A DNA stretch of 64,000 nt from Clostridium estertheticum (GCF_026650985.1 NZ_CP086239.1:1426001-1490000), one strand, 5' to 3'; numbered from the stretch's first letter, positions 28,182-38,171 are shown. Made by a program: numbers and translations. The notes: generated by a model from the sequence alone, not told the origin.

Positions 28182-29648
28182 TTATAATTTAAGATCTGCT
28201 ATTATTATTCCTAAAATTTCACCTTTATCGTTCTTAACTGGTACAGAGATTGCAATGCAATAATTATTGGTATCAATAGATATGTATGGTTCTGATATAA
28301 AGTCCTTACCAACAATAGATTGTTTAAAATAAGGTCTATGAGCAAAATTTGCATATACCTGTTCTTCTTTATAATCTAAAGTAATTGCTTTTCTAAGACC
28401 ATCTTTCTGTACAAGGCCAAGTAATTCAAAATATGGATGTTTTTTAAGTTGTTCTAGTAATACAGGAGTTGCCTTTGAATATTCCATAGTTCCCAAAGCT
28501 GACAACTTAGCTATTTCCTTCAAACTTGCAATCCCATTATCTATATACAATTTTTTCTCATTGTCTATTTTATAATTTTTGGCAAAAGAATCTGTGTATT
28601 GTTTTATGTCGTGATTCATCTTTTGTAACTCATTTATTCTGTCGAATGTGTTTTCAGTAATTTTGTACTGTTCCTCTGAAGCTGCAGAGATTTCGGAAGT
28701 AGCTGAAAATAAGCTTTCAAATGTTGAAAATACTTCTTTAACTGCCTCATCTATTTTCTCTATTTTATTAACTTGTTCCACAATGTTTTCACCTATTCCT
28801 ACAAATGCTTCATAGGAATTATTAGTCTGTAGTTTCAAATCATTGAGGTTTGATTGAGTAAGCTTTGAAACCTCAATATATCCTTTTATTTCTTTTACAT
28901 CAGATTCCATTCTTGAGGAAATGTCCCTAATGTCAGCTTTTACATCATTAATTATGTCTGCAATTTGTTTTGCTTGCAGAGTTGAATTTTCTGCTAGTTT
29001 TCTTATTTCATCTGCTACCACAGCAAACCCTTTACCATATTCTCCAGCTCTTGCCGCTTCGATAGATGCATTTAAAGCTAATAAATTAGTGTTTCCACTT
29101 ATTTTACTTACTTCATCCGCTATACTTTGAATAAGGTAACTCTTTTCCTCTAAACTTTTGACCTTTTCATTTGTAGTTATATTCGAACTAGCCGTTTGTT
29201 CGATTTTATTAATTAGAACTTCAAGATTATCATAACTATCCCCCAAAGTTTTTAGATTCTCCCCTTCCATTTTTTTTATATTTTCTGCCTTTCCCTCGAT
29301 TAAAATAGCCATATTGCTTACCTCATTAGAATAATTTTTAGCCTCCTCAATTAGTGACATTTGCTTTTCCATATCTTTAGATATATTATTTATCATTGAA
29401 GAATTTTCTTTACTTGAGGTTTTAATTTCATCTGCATCGTTTTTTAATTCCTCTGTAGAATTAATTGTTTTATCCGTAAGTGTTATTATTTGAGATATTA
29501 ATCCTCTGAATTTAAAAACTACATTATTCAAATTTTTTTTCAAATTACTTTTACGAATACTTTTTTCATCATACGACTTTGTAAGGTCCCCTTCAGAAAT
29601 ATTAAACAATGTTTCCTCAACTTCTTTATTTTCCCGACTCCTTATCAT
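28182..29648 (-). CDS. Cytosolic methyl-accepting chemotaxis protein with C-terminal Cache-like domain
   Basis: 488 residues with no membrane segment. The MCP signalling tip is clear: [20 protein letters not shown] near residue 180-200, then [18 protein letters not shown], flanked by long coiled coils. The C-terminal 100 residues ([19 protein letters not shown] to [19 protein letters not shown]) look like a Cache/PDC-type sensor such as dCache_1, which is normally extracellular and N-terminal. The N-terminus is short and polar. It has its own promoter with a variant of the sulfur-regulon element and lies inside the nitrogenase-like island. It may steer swimming by an intracellular metabolite. 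Confidence 0.85.
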   Translation of the reverse strand: MIRSRENKEVEETLFNISEGDLTKSYDEKSIRKSNLKKNLNNVVFKFRGLISQIITLTDKTINSTEELKNDADEIKTSSKENSSMINNISKDMEKQMSLIEEAKNYSNEVSNMAILIEGKAENIKKMEGENLKTLGDSYDNLEVLINKIEQTASSNITTNEKVKSLEEKSYLIQSIADEVSKISGNTNLLALNASIEAARAGEYGKGFAVVADEIRKLAENSTLQAKQIADIINDVKADIRDISSRMESDVKEIKGYIEVSKLTQSNLNDLKLQTNNSYEAFVGIGENIVEQVNKIEKIDEAVKEVFSTFESLFSATSEISAASEEQYKITENTFDRINELQKMNHDIKQYTDSFAKNYKIDNEKKLYIDNGIASLKEIAKLSALGTMEYSKATPVLLEQLKKHPYFELLGLVQKDGLRKAITLDYKEEQVYANFAHRPYFKQSIVGKDFISEPYISIDTNNYCIAISVPVKNDKGEILGIIIADLKL

Positions 29649-29680
29649 TTATATAACCCCCCACGGTTTAATTTATATAT

Positions 29681-29733
29681 TAGTTTTCATATATGTTTAG
29701 TTGAATTTTATATTATATTCCATAGTATGTCAA
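29681..29733 (-). promoter_or_regulatory. Chemoreceptor promoter with variant CATATATG element
   Basis: -35 TTGACA (29728-29733), 17 bp spacer, -10 TAAAAT (29705-29710). The element at about 29681-29698 reads CATATATGAAAACTAATATA: the CATATATGAA half is kept and the GGTATT half is lost. Confidence 0.65.
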
Positions 29734-29812
29734 TATTTCTATAAAATATATATGTCTTTTATAGAAATAGCCTTGAATGTAAATAATAAATTTCTTAAAT
29801 ATAAACATACTA

Positions 29813-29850
29813 AAATCCGGTTATAGTATATCTATAACCGGATGATTTTC
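29813..29850 (-). terminator. Terminator after nitrogenase-like pair 2
   Basis: A perfect inverted repeat, CCGGTTATAGA and TCTATAACCGG-type arms around ATATACT, is followed on the minus strand by TTTTAG. The surrounding 29734-29982 holds no gene that I can support. Confidence 0.75.
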
Positions 29851-29982
29851 CTATTAAGTTCCATCAATAATTCTTGTTAATATAAGATATACCTCCAATA
29901 TTTAATATTTTCTGTCCCATAAAGAAATTATACAATTGTCATAAATGATAACTTAAAGCCTCAGTTATTTTTTATCTACCCG

Positions 29983-31263
29983 TTATAAGTTGTCATATAA
30001 ATCCTCTATTAATGTAAGACTTCCTTTGTATCCTGCATATGTTCTATTAAAAATAAGCCGGTCGGTAATTGGATATGAAATAACGCTACATTGAATATCC
30101 CTTTCCAATGCAAATTCTCTTTCCTTAGTACTTCCTACTATTAAAGTTATCTCTTCATGTTTTTCTAATTCTTTTTTAATTTTCCACTGATCTGTTTCAA
30201 AAATTATCTTGGGTGCCCGTGCATACTCTAGCCTTGTAAGCTGATCTTGTATACGTTCAAAGTCTTCCGGACGAAATATAGGATCTGTAATTATAGCAAC
30301 AATTGGAGTGAAACTATAGTCATTGGCAAGGTACCTAGTAATTCCCACTACAGTATTTGCATCTCCAACCACAGCAAATTGTTTCCAACTCATTGCCCCA
30401 ATAGCTGTTTCAAGATAACTGTAAATATAATCTTCTTCCTGCGCTATTACCTGCTCACCACGCTTTTCAATACCTAGTTCTTTAGACACAGCACGAATAA
30501 ATGCTGAGGAATCACTTGCACCTATTGGTAATCCTGACCATCTTAAATACGGTACATTAAATTTCTGTTTATATTGTTTTGCAGCACTTTTTAAAAGCCA
30601 GGGTGAAATGATGATGTTAAGGGCTGCTGCTGAAGAATTTCGAATATCATCAATACCTTGATGACGAGTAAAAAATGTATTAACCTCCAATCCTAGCTTT
30701 TCAAGAATTCTTGTAAGTTCTTCGAAATTCCCCTCCCAAAACGGATCATGATATGGCATAATTCCAAATAGATTAACAAGCTTTTCCTGACGCTTGGCAG
30801 GTTTTACAATATGTTCTAAAAGTGCATCAAATGCAATTTCATACCCTCTGTAGCTTTCTCCAAGGAAACCTGGTGTTTCGATTGGATATACAGGAATACC
30901 TTTTTTAAAAAATTCCCCCGTGACACTCTTTATATCGTCACCTATTATACCTGAGGTACAACCAGATAGAACAAAAAAAGCATCTGCTTCAAATATTTCA
31001 ATTGCACCCTCTATGGTTTCCCTCAAGTGATCCTCACCTCCAAAAATCACGTCCCTTTCAAGCATATTTGTACAAGGCGTTGATACGCCAGAAACATAAA
31101 ATGGTGAACGCCCCCCTGCCTGACCTGCCTCACCTGCTGTTGTCTGCATGCAACACCCTGGTCCAGCATGATATATGGGAACAACATGATTTATTGCTGA
31201 TAAAACTGCATTAACACCTCCTAAAGCACAATTTCCACGAGGACTTTCAGTAATTATTGACAT
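29983..31263 (-). CDS. Nitrogenase-like beta (NifK-type) subunit, pair 2 (divergent)
   Basis: 426 residues. P-cluster-type cysteines are Cys12 (RGNCALGG), Cys37 (HAGPGCC) with an extra neighbouring Cys38, and Cys102 (LSGCTSGIIGDD). FGGEDHLRETIEG is conserved. It is more divergent from the other three K subunits than they are from each other, for example in the WSGLPIGASDSSAF and TRHQGIDDIRN regions. It lies 52 bp after the D subunit. Pair 2 is downstream of nifH1, a flavin-type oxidoreductase and a NifX-like gene. The terminator at 29813-29850 ends the unit. Confidence 0.85.
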   Translation of the reverse strand: MSIITESPRGNCALGGVNAVLSAINHVVPIYHAGPGCCMQTTAGEAGQAGGRSPFYVSGVSTPCTNMLERDVIFGGEDHLRETIEGAIEIFEADAFFVLSGCTSGIIGDDIKSVTGEFFKKGIPVYPIETPGFLGESYRGYEIAFDALLEHIVKPAKRQEKLVNLFGIMPYHDPFWEGNFEELTRILEKLGLEVNTFFTRHQGIDDIRNSSAAALNIIISPWLLKSAAKQYKQKFNVPYLRWSGLPIGASDSSAFIRAVSKELGIEKRGEQVIAQEEDYIYSYLETAIGAMSWKQFAVVGDANTVVGITRYLANDYSFTPIVAIITDPIFRPEDFERIQDQLTRLEYARAPKIIFETDQWKIKKELEKHEEITLIVGSTKEREFALERDIQCSVISYPITDRLIFNRTYAGYKGSLTLIEDLYDNL

Positions 31264-31315
31264 AAAAAAACTCCCTTTCTACTTTGCTAAAATAATTATA
31301 ATTAATTTTTAAACT

Positions 31316-32761
31316 CTACTCAATCTGTTTGATAAATTTAAAAGCATCCTTCTCATACCATGACTCTTTGTAAGGTAATCGTGCATGTCTAGCAAGTTTT
31401 TTATTAAACCCTGGATTTTCTATCTGATTTGCGATTTTATTTCCCAGATACAGTATCCCATCGTATCCCATCGTGGGTCTTTTCATATCTAAAACGTGAG
31501 TTGTAGGTATTCCAAGCCTCGCTGCCCAGACAGGCACACCAATAAATACATCTGGTTTTAGTTTTTTAACAAGGTTTATCTGCTCGAAAGGCTGCATATT
31601 AGCAATATCTATTACATAATCACCATGGATACTGTTTAGATACTCTATATCCATTTGAGCATCATCATCATAAGTAGGTGTTTCAAGACCAACTAGCTTC
31701 ATTCCAAAATCATCAATCAGAGCCGCTGCTGCAAACGATCGTCCACTCCCACCACATATAAACACCCTTTTCCCACAAAGGCGATTCCTTATATTTTTGA
31801 TTAATGGTAATACACGTTTATGCTCTCTTTCAATATGCAATTCCGCTTCCTTTTCTTTGCCAACAAGTGCTGCAACTCCCCTAAGCCATATATCTGTATT
31901 ACGAACACCTATAGGCATTACCGTATGTGAAAAAGGAATATCAAAATCTTTTTCTAATGTCTTCATAAATTCATCTGCAAATACTTTGCAAATAGCTGTT
32001 GAACCCTCCGCTGCTGGTATTTTTTTTATTTTTTCAAGTGAACTATAAAATGGAATATAATTAGCGTGAAGATCCAATATAGAAAGCATACGTTCAATTT
32101 CAATCTGATCCTTGTAACTTACAGTTGTTGGTGCAAATAAATTAATTAAGCCCTTTTCTTTTGGAACTTTTTTACCGTCAAATATATATTTTGCTATAGA
32201 TATAAATGCAGTATCAAATCCAGAAGCACAAACTTTGGTTTTAAATCCTTCACAATGAATGGGCACTAAAATTGTGTTTAATTCCTTTTGTAGTTCAGAT
32301 GAAACCCCATCGATATCATCACCAATAATTCCAGATGCACAAGATGCAAAAATAAAAATCAGTTTTGGACTATAACGCTCGTATGCTAAAATTATAGCCT
32401 CCCTAAGCTTTTTTTCTCCGCCCTGAACAATATCTATCTCATCTAAATTTGTAACTATCATCTTAACATTTTTTATTGATTTCACCCCCCTATGTGCCTG
32501 ACCTACCTGATATAGATCATTTGCCATTGATGCACATCCAGCACAACCTTGAGGTGAATGAACTACAAACACAGAATCTTCCATTGACATTAAAGCCGCC
32601 ATACTATTAATCTGCTGACATTGTAATCCTTGACTAAAGCTTCTATCTGCCATCTTAAAACATTTTTTTCTGAATTTTTCTGCAAGTTCTTTACTATTGC
32701 CACCACAATCATTATATGTGAATGGCCTACTTTCCCTGATTCCTGTATAATCATTGCTCAT
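31316..32761 (-). CDS. Nitrogenase-like alpha (NifD-type) subunit, pair 2 (divergent)
   Basis: 481 residues. Conserved cysteines are Cys48 (GLQCQQ), Cys73 (SPQGCAGC), Cys141 (FASCASGIIGDD) and Cys258 (TAICKVFAD), the last at the cofactor-ligand position. Unlike pairs 1, 3 and 4 it lacks the RHxG and GDE motifs near the C-terminus; the equivalent stretch is GVPVWAARLGIP then VLDMKRPTMGYDG. This points to a different cofactor environment or substrate. The NIYDDD-like segment YDDDAQMDIEYL is also unusual. It resembles a NifD-fold reductase but its reaction cannot be named. Confidence 0.85.
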   Translation of the reverse strand: MSNDYTGIRESRPFTYNDCGGNSKELAEKFRKKCFKMADRSFSQGLQCQQINSMAALMSMEDSVFVVHSPQGCAGCASMANDLYQVGQAHRGVKSIKNVKMIVTNLDEIDIVQGGEKKLREAIILAYERYSPKLIFIFASCASGIIGDDIDGVSSELQKELNTILVPIHCEGFKTKVCASGFDTAFISIAKYIFDGKKVPKEKGLINLFAPTTVSYKDQIEIERMLSILDLHANYIPFYSSLEKIKKIPAAEGSTAICKVFADEFMKTLEKDFDIPFSHTVMPIGVRNTDIWLRGVAALVGKEKEAELHIEREHKRVLPLIKNIRNRLCGKRVFICGGSGRSFAAAALIDDFGMKLVGLETPTYDDDAQMDIEYLNSIHGDYVIDIANMQPFEQINLVKKLKPDVFIGVPVWAARLGIPTTHVLDMKRPTMGYDGILYLGNKIANQIENPGFNKKLARHARLPYKESWYEKDAFKFIKQIE

Positions 32762-32877
32762 ACAATATCTACCTTCCTCTTACTAATTATTAATAATTCC
32801 TGATTTATTATAACTTCTTTTAGGTTTTTAAAATTACACTCTATATTTTTATCGTTACTACATTTTTTCTCATATAA

Positions 32878-33312
32878 TTATAATAATTCCTTTGTACGTT
32901 TATAATAAATATATAATTTTGAAACTGCTTTTTCAATAGAACCTTTAGCTTCAAAAACACTTATGCCATTTTTAAGCAATAGTTTTTCAGCCCCTTTGCC
33001 AACTTGATTTACTAAAACAGAATGGCAATCTGCAATCAAATTTATTTTTTCAAACAAGCCAGGTTCGTCATGCCCACCAGAACCACATCCTGAGACACAC
33101 CCTGAATTTGACCTACTATTGCATCCTGTGTTTTCGTTATCACTACATGATTTTACTACAAGTCTCACAACTTCAGTTTGAACTTCTCTTTTCTCAATCA
33201 ATTTATAATTACCCTCATCTAGAATCTCAAATATATAAAATAATTTACCACTACCAAAATGTTGATCTATAACAAATCCATCGCTACTGCCTACAGCTAT
33301 CTTAATCGACAT
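32878..33312 (-). CDS. NifX/NafY-type cofactor carrier with cysteine-rich insertion
   Basis: About 144 residues from the ATG at 33312, chosen for its GGGAGG site; the in-frame ATG at 33363 has none. The N-terminus IKIAVGSSDGFVIDQHFG and the C-terminal VLVNQVGKGAEKLLLKNGISVFE are typical of the dinitrogenase iron-molybdenum cofactor biosynthesis family. Between them sits an insertion with five cysteines and a histidine (SCSDNENTGC, GCVSGCGSGGH), absent from the relative at 57221-57571. The insert could hold a metal or Fe-S cluster. It lies between the flavin-type gene and D2, suggesting a role in cofactor delivery to pair 2. Confidence 0.82.
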   Translation of the reverse strand: MSIKIAVGSSDGFVIDQHFGSGKLFYIFEILDEGNYKLIEKREVQTEVVRLVVKSCSDNENTGCNSRSNSGCVSGCGSGGHDEPGLFEKINLIADCHSVLVNQVGKGAEKLLLKNGISVFEAKGSIEKAVSKLYIYYKRTKELL

Positions 33313-33429
33313 ATTGTTCCTCCCTTTAGTATTTAAAACTATAAAAATAAAGACCATGTACAATTTATTTTAAAATTGTTTTGATCTCCATTGTATCTGG
33401 TCAAATTGTGAATAAAAATTCTACTATTT

Positions 33430-33496
33430 ATCTAAACTTATAATTAGATGCACAATTTACTGGTACCAATTAATAAGATACATCTAACAATTAGAT
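33430..33496. repeat. Two ATCTAA/TTAGAT inverted repeats upstream of nifX-D2-K2
   Basis: ATCTAA-N3-TTAGAT is at 33482-33496 and ATCTAA-N8-TTAGAT at 33430-33449. They lie in the 252-bp gap between the flavin-type gene and the NifX-like gene, where no clear promoter is visible. They could be operators for a regulator distinct from the CATATATG element. Confidence 0.45.
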
Positions 33497-33615
33497 ATAC
33501 AATTACTATGCCTGATGATGAGATATACTCAAGTCAGACTTATTTTTTGTGATCACCTATTACTGTTTTATCTAATAATGAACTACTACCTTTTAAGTAT
33601 ATCTATACATGATTG

Positions 33616-34068
33616 TTATAGGTTTACAACCTCTGCTATTTCACTCTTTTCACAATCTAAAAACTTTACAGATTTTGCATCAATCTTATAAATTAATGTC
33701 CCCGAAATATCGAGTTCATTATCATCTGCAACTTTCTTAAGACCAGGGTAACGCACACTTATTGCATCAACTGCTTTATTAAGCTCTTCTCTGTTGTCGA
33801 TCACTTTTGCAATACCAGTTATAGAAAGATTTGTGAATGATCCAAAATCTTGACCCTCATTTTGGAAAAATAGTGTAACATTAGGATTTTCATTGATGTT
33901 TCTAACCTTCTCTGTATCTTTATTAGTTGTAAAATAAAGATTAACACCATCGTTAGCAAATCCTCTTATTACTCTTACTTGTGGAATATTGTCCTTTCCT
34001 GTAGTAGCTAATATCCCTAATTGTGACCTTTCAATGTACCATTCCGAATCATTAATAATATTGCTCAT
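33616..34068 (-). CDS. Pyridoxamine 5'-phosphate oxidase-type flavin-binding protein
   Basis: 150 residues with the split-barrel fold of the PNPOx-like family: LGILATTGKDNIPQVRVIRGFA, LYFTTNKDTEKVRNINENPNVTLFFQ and SLTSITGIAKVI-like LSITGIAKVIDNREEL. Such proteins bind FMN or F420 and reduce small molecules, or act as general stress proteins. It lies 58 bp after nifH1 on the same strand, ahead of the NifX-like gene and pair 2, so it is probably co-transcribed with nifH1. A role as a redox partner of the reductases is only a suggestion. Confidence 0.8.
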   Translation of the reverse strand: MSNIINDSEWYIERSQLGILATTGKDNIPQVRVIRGFANDGVNLYFTTNKDTEKVRNINENPNVTLFFQNEGQDFGSFTNLSITGIAKVIDNREELNKAVDAISVRYPGLKKVADDNELDISGTLIYKIDAKSVKFLDCEKSEIAEVVNL

Positions 34069-34126
34069 TTTAATTTCTCCTCACATAATAAATTTCAATC
34101 CGTATATTTTTCTCACTAAGTCAATT

Positions 34127-35005
34127 CTATAAGTTTCCAACTGTTTGAGTTAGTAATGCACCTTTTTCTAGATCGAGCAGTTTATCTGCCCATTGTGATG
34201 CCCAGTCTCTTAGTTCCTGCACACCAAGTGGAGATGGAGTTCTTGACTCTACATGCTCATTAATTTTCGTTGCAAGCCTATTATAAATTTTAGCTTGTTC
34301 TGAGTTTGGAGCATTCTCAATTGTAGTTTTACCATGAAGTTCACTTTGAGTTACTGTAATAGATCTAGGTACATATTCCATTATTTTTGTATTAGTTACT
34401 CTTGCAAAATCGTCAACTATGTCCTTAGCATAAGGAGAATTAATTGAATTAGCTATTATACCTCCAAGCAATGCTCCGCCTGACTTGGAATATTTTTGAA
34501 TCCCCTTAAATAGATTGTTTGATGCATATACTGACATGAAATCTGATGATGACACTGTAAATACATGTTCTGCTATTCCTTCTCTTATTGGAACTGCAAA
34601 CCCTCCGCAAACAACATCCCCCAAAACGTCATATATAACATAGTCTAAATCAAGTTCTTCAAATACCCTTTGCTGTTTAAATAATTGAACTGCAGTTATT
34701 ATTCCACGTCCTGCACAACCAACTCCTGGAGCTGGTCCACCTGCCTCTACGCAATAAATTCCATTAAAGCCTCTAAATAATACATCTTGCGCCTTCACTG
34801 AATTTTTCTCTCTTAGGGTATCGAGTACTGTAGGAATATAATCCCCACCCCTTAATGTATTTGTAGAATCACTTTTAGGGTCACAACCAAATTGTAAAAC
34901 CTTATAACCTTGTTTTGATAATGCTGCACTAATATTTGAAGTTGTAGTTGACTTGCCTATACCGCCCTTACCATATATTGCAATTTGTTTAATTTTCTTA
35001 GCCAT
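34127..35005 (-). CDS. Nitrogenase-like reductase (NifH-type), copy 1
   Basis: 292 residues from the ATG at 35005, placed after GGGAGCG; the ORF extends five codons upstream. Walker A is [14 protein letters not shown]. Cys97 (GVGCAGRG) and Cys133 (VVCGGFAVP) bridge the [4Fe-4S] cluster of the dimer, and [10 protein letters not shown] is the switch II region. It passes electrons to the D/K subunits with ATP hydrolysis. The first 189 residues are identical to copy 2 at 45715-46593; differences cluster in the C-terminal third. It has its own promoter and hairpin-terminator leader. Confidence 0.92.
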   Translation of the reverse strand: MAKKIKQIAIYGKGGIGKSTTTSNISAALSKQGYKVLQFGCDPKSDSTNTLRGGDYIPTVLDTLREKNSVKAQDVLFRGFNGIYCVEAGGPAPGVGCAGRGIITAVQLFKQQRVFEELDLDYVIYDVLGDVVCGGFAVPIREGIAEHVFTVSSSDFMSVYASNNLFKGIQKYSKSGGALLGGIIANSINSPYAKDIVDDFARVTNTKIMEYVPRSITVTQSELHGKTTIENAPNSEQAKIYNRLATKINEHVESRTPSPLGVQELRDWASQWADKLLDLEKGALLTQTVGNL

Positions 35006-35100
35006 TTTCATCGCTCCCATTTCAATAAATTTACTTTTTTTATTTACAATTCATTCTTTGTTATTTATTTACATTATAATTTTTTAAATAAATTATAATT

Positions 35101-35156
35101 AAAAGAGGCTATATTCCACTCGTAATGGAATATAGCCTCTAGTTTTTCTAGTCAGC
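35101..35156 (-). promoter_or_regulatory. Hairpin-terminator leader motif, copy 2 (nifH1)
   Basis: Minus strand: GCTGACTAGAAAAACTAGAG, then a long terminator stem with GAGGCTATATTCCA and TGGAATATAGCCTC arms and T4. The small hairpin starts about 10 nt after the CATATATG-like element, so the whole leader is short. Confidence 0.68.
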
Positions 35157-35163
35157 ACATTAA

Positions 35164-35227
35164 AACCTAGTATTCATATTGGTTATATGTTATTTCTTAT
35201 TGTAGCCTCTATTTTATATATTGTCAA
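35164..35227 (-). promoter_or_regulatory. nifH1 promoter with CATATATG-like element
   Basis: -35 TTGACA (35222-35227), 17 bp spacer, -10 TACAAT (35199-35204). At about 35163-35183 the minus strand reads CCAATATGAATACTAGGTTT, a near match to the shared element. Confidence 0.72.
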
Positions 35228-35356
35228 CACTTTCTCAAATAAGTTAATGTAATTTTTAGCCATATTGTCTTGTATAAATGCTTGCTCAAAATCTTCTATT
35301 AAATTTTTAAATTGTTTTTTATATTTTGAATTATAATTATCTTCTATTCAATTTAA

Positions 35357-36670
35357 CTATATTGCATACTCTAAAACTACTGAATATATATCTTCTAATA
35401 ATCTTAATCCGCCTTGATAACCTACGTAAGAACGATCTAATATCAATCGTTCAGTTACTGGCATTGATATTCCAACATAATGACCATTTAATTCTTTAGC
35501 AATAGTTTTATCCCAATTACTTCCTAACACTATTGGCCTACCCGGAAAATGAGTATTCCTTAGTTCTTCATGAATTTTACCACCATCAGTTGTGAATTCA
35601 GCCTCTGCACTAATTCCATACTTATAATTTTTAAATTGTTCTCTTACTAAATCTTGATATTCCTCTGGTGTATCTTCAACAATATATAACTTGGATGGAA
35701 ATAATCCCATATCATTAACAAGAAATCTTGAAGCCGCTAATGCGTAATTACTATCAGCAATTATTACAAACCTTCTTCCAACTTCCCTGGTCTCAAGTAA
35801 TATATCTGCTATACGTTCAATAAAATAATAAAATTCATCTTCATGTTTTTTAATAACCGATTCAATTAAATTAGGATCAACTCCAGCAAATTTTCCAACA
35901 GTTCTTAAGAATTCCCCTGTTTCATATGCACCAATTGGAAGTACCGGATAATGCAAATATGGCGTTCCAAACTTTTCTTCTAAAGTCTTAATATTTTTAA
36001 GTCCAACCCAAGGTGATACAAGTAAATTAAAAGTGGCCCTCGGTATTTTATCTAAAGCCTTTGCACCATTTCCAGGTCCAAAAATAACATTTGGTATTAA
36101 TCCTATCTCAGAAAGTAATATTCCTAATTGTTTTAAATTACCATACCAAAATGGATCATATACCGGAACTGTAGCCCATATATTTACTAATTTCTCTATA
36201 ACAGGTGCTGGCTTTAGATATTGTTCAATAATAGCTTGCACTACAAGCTCATGTCCCATTATATTATTTCCTTTGAAACCTGCGGTTTCAGCATATATTA
36301 CGGGCTTTTTGCTCCCTTTAAATCCTCTCACTACTTCACGTACATCATCACCTACAATTTCTGTAACACACCCACTTAAAACCACAAAAAAATCTGCGTC
36401 TAATACTTTAAGAGAATTTTCTATTGTCTCTTTTAGTTTATCCTCCCCTCCGAATATAACCTCTTTTTCACTTATATTAGTTGATGGATATATTTGAGGC
36501 GATATATATCCTGAAGATTGTCCTCCATTTGAAGTTGCAAGAGCTGCTGCGAGCTTTGTACCACAACCAGGCCCTGCATGAAGAATTGGCACTGCACGTT
36601 CTATAACTTGCACCGTTTGTGATGCACCCAGAGCGCACACATATCTTGGTTGATCTAAAATATTAGACAT
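35357..36670 (-). CDS. Nitrogenase-like beta (NifK-type) subunit, pair 3
   Basis: 437 residues. P-cluster-type cysteines are Cys12 (RYVCALGA), Cys36 (HAGPGC) and Cys101 (LSGCVTEIVGDD). The N-terminus and the FGGEDKLKETIEN segment closely match pair 1. The start overlaps the D3 stop by 8 bp. It is followed by the nifH1 promoter, so nifH1 is the nearest reductase. Together with D3 it follows the amino-acid ABC operon at 38241-41323 without an evident promoter of its own. Confidence 0.87.
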   Translation of the reverse strand: MSNILDQPRYVCALGASQTVQVIERAVPILHAGPGCGTKLAAALATSNGGQSSGYISPQIYPSTNISEKEVIFGGEDKLKETIENSLKVLDADFFVVLSGCVTEIVGDDVREVVRGFKGSKKPVIYAETAGFKGNNIMGHELVVQAIIEQYLKPAPVIEKLVNIWATVPVYDPFWYGNLKQLGILLSEIGLIPNVIFGPGNGAKALDKIPRATFNLLVSPWVGLKNIKTLEEKFGTPYLHYPVLPIGAYETGEFLRTVGKFAGVDPNLIESVIKKHEDEFYYFIERIADILLETREVGRRFVIIADSNYALAASRFLVNDMGLFPSKLYIVEDTPEEYQDLVREQFKNYKYGISAEAEFTTDGGKIHEELRNTHFPGRPIVLGSNWDKTIAKELNGHYVGISMPVTERLILDRSYVGYQGGLRLLEDIYSVVLEYAI

Positions 36671-38144
36671 TTGCTTTTTCCTCCTCTGTTTTAAGAAATA
36701 ATGAATGTTGCTGTTTTAACCACCAATCTGTATATGGTAATTTAGAGTGATCTCTTAAACTATTTGCAAGACTTCTATTTGTAACTGCATCTAAAATTTG
36801 ATATGCAAAATTTATAAGACCATCATAACCAAATGCTGTAAACTCATCTCCTACAAATATTGAAGCTGTTCCTTGTTTCATAGCCCAAACAGTTGTACCT
36901 GGATGACGAGATAAATATATATCAGGTTTTAAGTTATGAAGAATGTTCATTACCTCATAATTTTGCTGATCACTAACACTAAATGGTACATCTTCTGCCA
37001 AGTTTTCAGTTAAATACTTGTATTCATCCGCTTCTTTACCATGATCATACTGCGGATCTAAATGCCAAGCTGATGCCCATAACACTTTAATACCAATCTC
37101 ATCAAGTACGCGAATATAATTTAAAGTAAATCCTGGTCCCATACCAATAACAGCTTTTATACCTTTTAATTTTTTCTTTACTTCCTCCAGCTCTGGAGCA
37201 ATTCTTATGCGTTCTTTTGCTATATATTCCTCTACCTCCGTCTCTTTCCCTATTGCTTTCCCTAGCCCTCTTATCCAAGCTTCATATCCTGCTATTCCAT
37301 GTGGATGAAGTGTTCGTACATAAGGAACTCCATATTGTTCTTCAAGCCCATTACCGAGATAAGTTCCAAGAGTACCACATATAGATACTGTCGCTAATGA
37401 TTCAGATATTTTTGAAAGCCTTTCAACAGTTACCCCACGAGGAATAAACAAAGGCTCTACACCAAAGTTTGCAAATATTTCAGTTATTTTCTTCCTCTCA
37501 CTACCAAAGAAATTTATAAAGTTAATTATATTTGTTTTTTTCTCGGGTGGTTTAACAATTCCAGTAAGTATTGCATGGAATGCGGCATCAAATCCAGAAG
37601 CCCATATTTTAGTTTTAAATCCTTCACAAAATACTGGTATTACAGGAATAGGCAATTCATCGGTAAGTTCATCAACTGCGCTTGTAATGTCTTCTCCTAT
37701 AACCCCTGAAACACATGAGGTTGAAACAAAGATTGCTTTTGGTTTATACCTCTCATATGTTTCAATTACGGTATCCTTAAGTTTTTGGGTTGCTCCAAAA
37801 ATGGTATCCCTCTCGTTCATATTAGTACTTACAAAAACAATATTGCGTTCATTTATTCCTTGTTCTCTAATCATTGCTTTATAAACGCTATTACCGCCTA
37901 TTGCTCCTGCTGTACAACCAATAGGTGCATGATTTACTTGAACAGCATCTATAATTCCAGACACAGTACCTTGAGCACAACCGGCATTACAAAGTGTACC
38001 TTGATTGAAACACCTTTCTCCGTTACACAAATTGCCACATCCAATTTTTTTACTTGCATCCTTTAAACTTCCACAATAACCTGTAATTGATCCTAAGCGA
38101 TTTTCCCTTGTTTGAGCCTCAGCTACATCAAGATTTATTGCCAT
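36663..38144 (-). CDS. Nitrogenase-like alpha (NifD-type) subunit, pair 3
   Basis: 493 residues from the ATG at 38144, which has GGAGG seven bases upstream; an in-frame ATG at 38183 lies in the terminator and is unlikely. The N-terminus is rich in cysteine (CGNLCNGERC, LCNAGC). P-cluster-type Cys77 (HAPIGCTAG) and Cys144 (TSCVSGVIGED) and cofactor-type Cys256 (SICGTLGTYLG) are present. The C-terminal RHPG and VGDEFTAFGYDG motifs match pairs 1 and 4. The product is a NifD-fold reductase subunit of unknown substrate, plausibly a thioether. Confidence 0.87.
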   Translation of the reverse strand: MAINLDVAEAQTRENRLGSITGYCGSLKDASKKIGCGNLCNGERCFNQGTLCNAGCAQGTVSGIIDAVQVNHAPIGCTAGAIGGNSVYKAMIREQGINERNIVFVSTNMNERDTIFGATQKLKDTVIETYERYKPKAIFVSTSCVSGVIGEDITSAVDELTDELPIPVIPVFCEGFKTKIWASGFDAAFHAILTGIVKPPEKKTNIINFINFFGSERKKITEIFANFGVEPLFIPRGVTVERLSKISESLATVSICGTLGTYLGNGLEEQYGVPYVRTLHPHGIAGYEAWIRGLGKAIGKETEVEEYIAKERIRIAPELEEVKKKLKGIKAVIGMGPGFTLNYIRVLDEIGIKVLWASAWHLDPQYDHGKEADEYKYLTENLAEDVPFSVSDQQNYEVMNILHNLKPDIYLSRHPGTTVWAMKQGTASIFVGDEFTAFGYDGLINFAYQILDAVTNRSLANSLRDHSKLPYTDWWLKQQHSLFLKTEEEKANV

Positions 38145-38171
38145 ATCCATTCCTCCAATAAAATTATAGTT

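Noticed and set aside
33313-33363. N-terminal extension of the NifX-like protein as a membrane anchor
   Set aside because: The upstream ATG has no ribosome site, while the ATG at 33312 has a clear GGGAGG and gives the usual family start.
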